DNA from: Neisseria sp. MVDL19-042950
GTDB taxonomy: Bacteria > Pseudomonadota > Gammaproteobacteria > Burkholderiales > Neisseriaceae
DNA: 64,000 nt
Direction: 5' to 3'
Assembly: GCF_030504625.1 (NCBI RefSeq)
Contig: NZ_JAUKWH010000009.1
Coordinates: 39,307 to 103,306 of the forward strand
In this document: positions 63,857-64,000 of the stretch, in pieces
Layout: every line of letters starts with the position of its first letter
How positions within the stretch are numbered: the stretch's first letter is position 1
Made by a program: the position numbers and the translations under genes
The notes under the pieces: generated by a model
Told to the model about the DNA's origin: nothing
Databases searched by the model: none
Seen by the model: only the letters and a program-made list of their open reading frames with translations

Positions 63857-64000
63857 TTAATTTGATAACAGGCGGTAAATCATATTGCCCAAGGCATCGT
63901 AGGTGTATTCGGTGCCGTTGTATTCCTCGAGGCGGTTGCCTTTGCCGATGTTGCGGCCTTTCAGACGGCCGGTGTGATGCCTGTCTGAAAGGTTTTCAGG
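63857..64000 (-). CDS. Rhs/YD-repeat protein, C-terminal fragment (5' part beyond the window)
   Basis: Not in the track because it runs off the right edge. The last 47 codons read on the minus strand include GRLKGRNIGKGNRLEEYNG, then TEYTYDALGNMIYRLLSN and stop. EYTYDALGNM is a textbook YD/Rhs repeat. The frame stops right after a repeat, with no toxin domain behind it, so this is either a truncated Rhs relic or a displaced cassette end. An uptake sequence falls inside the coding frame (GRLKG). Confidence 0.7.
   Translation of the reverse strand, partial: PENLSDRHHTGRLKGRNIGKGNRLEEYNGTEYTYDALGNMIYRLLSN

Overview
The window is chromosomal DNA from a Neisseria species (Betaproteobacteria). The clearest sign is the 12-mer AGGCCGTCTGAA, the AG dialect of the Neisseriaceae DNA uptake sequence (DUS). 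It recurs throughout, mostly as inverted pairs forming hairpins between convergent genes or at operon ends. Gene order agrees: hemD-hemX-hemY-hemE, exbB-exbD with tonB, nsrR-nnrS, the Entner-Doudoroff cluster pgi-hexR-glk-pgl-zwf // edd-eda, and the L31B/L36B zinc-response pair. The sequence does not settle the species. Only two ATGCCGTCTGAA (meningococcal/gonococcal dialect) copies were noticed, which argues against N. meningitidis and N. gonorrhoeae.

Layout. 1-4.7 kb: the start of a Tat-exported FAD oxidoreductase, cardiolipin synthase, nhaA, hemE. 4.7-9.1 kb: heme genes hemD-hemX-hemY and a secreted nuclease. 9.2-14.3 kb: rpiA, ispF, a formate/nitrite channel, recX, gph, and a sugar-phosphate antiporter. 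14.5-16.8 kb: exbD, exbB, an unlisted 43-aa membrane peptide, tonB. 17-19.3 kb: a nitric-oxide module (nsrR, hemerythrin, nnrS). 19.4-26.8 kb: argC, a small secreted protein divergent from an S24 LexA-like repressor, erpA, an unknown membrane protein, a decayed IS30 element, a HAD phosphatase and a DnaQ-type exonuclease. 26.9-30.5 kb: tRNA-Arg, tRNA-Glu, an amino-acid permease, dld, trxA. 30.5-36.8 kb: a yejB/yejE/yejF peptide importer broken up by an AT-rich two-gene nuclease cassette and by a Zur-type L31B/L36B operon with a ydhR-like gene. 37-41.6 kb: FAD-linked oxidase, Ala-rich lipoprotein, slyD, ushA-like nucleotidase. 41.7-45.2 kb: an orphan type VI secretion spike (vgrG) with its DUF2169 partner. 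45.5-52.6 kb: pepA, lptF-lptG, a second hemerythrin, hemH, nhaC. 53-63.7 kb: sugar transporter gluP, then pgi-hexR-glk-pgl-zwf diverging from edd-eda. The right edge holds the 3' end of an Rhs/YD-repeat gene.

How the genes work together. Sugar taken up by GluP is phosphorylated by Glk and oxidised by Zwf and Pgl. Edd and Eda then cleave 6-phosphogluconate, and two HexR-like boxes upstream of edd suggest local control. Heme synthesis (hemD, X, Y, E, H), TonB/ExbBD energisation and NO detoxification fit a respiratory mucosal organism that meets iron limitation and nitrosative stress.

Most notable non-textbook signals: a family of about 150-bp Correia-like elements with different terminal repeats (three copies), the nuclease cassette inside the yej locus, the 43-aa membrane ORF between tonB and exbB, a 125-bp inverted-repeat element at 10443-10567, and a repeated 15-mer in the S24-repressor intergenic region. 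I found no CRISPR array, rRNA or intact prophage.
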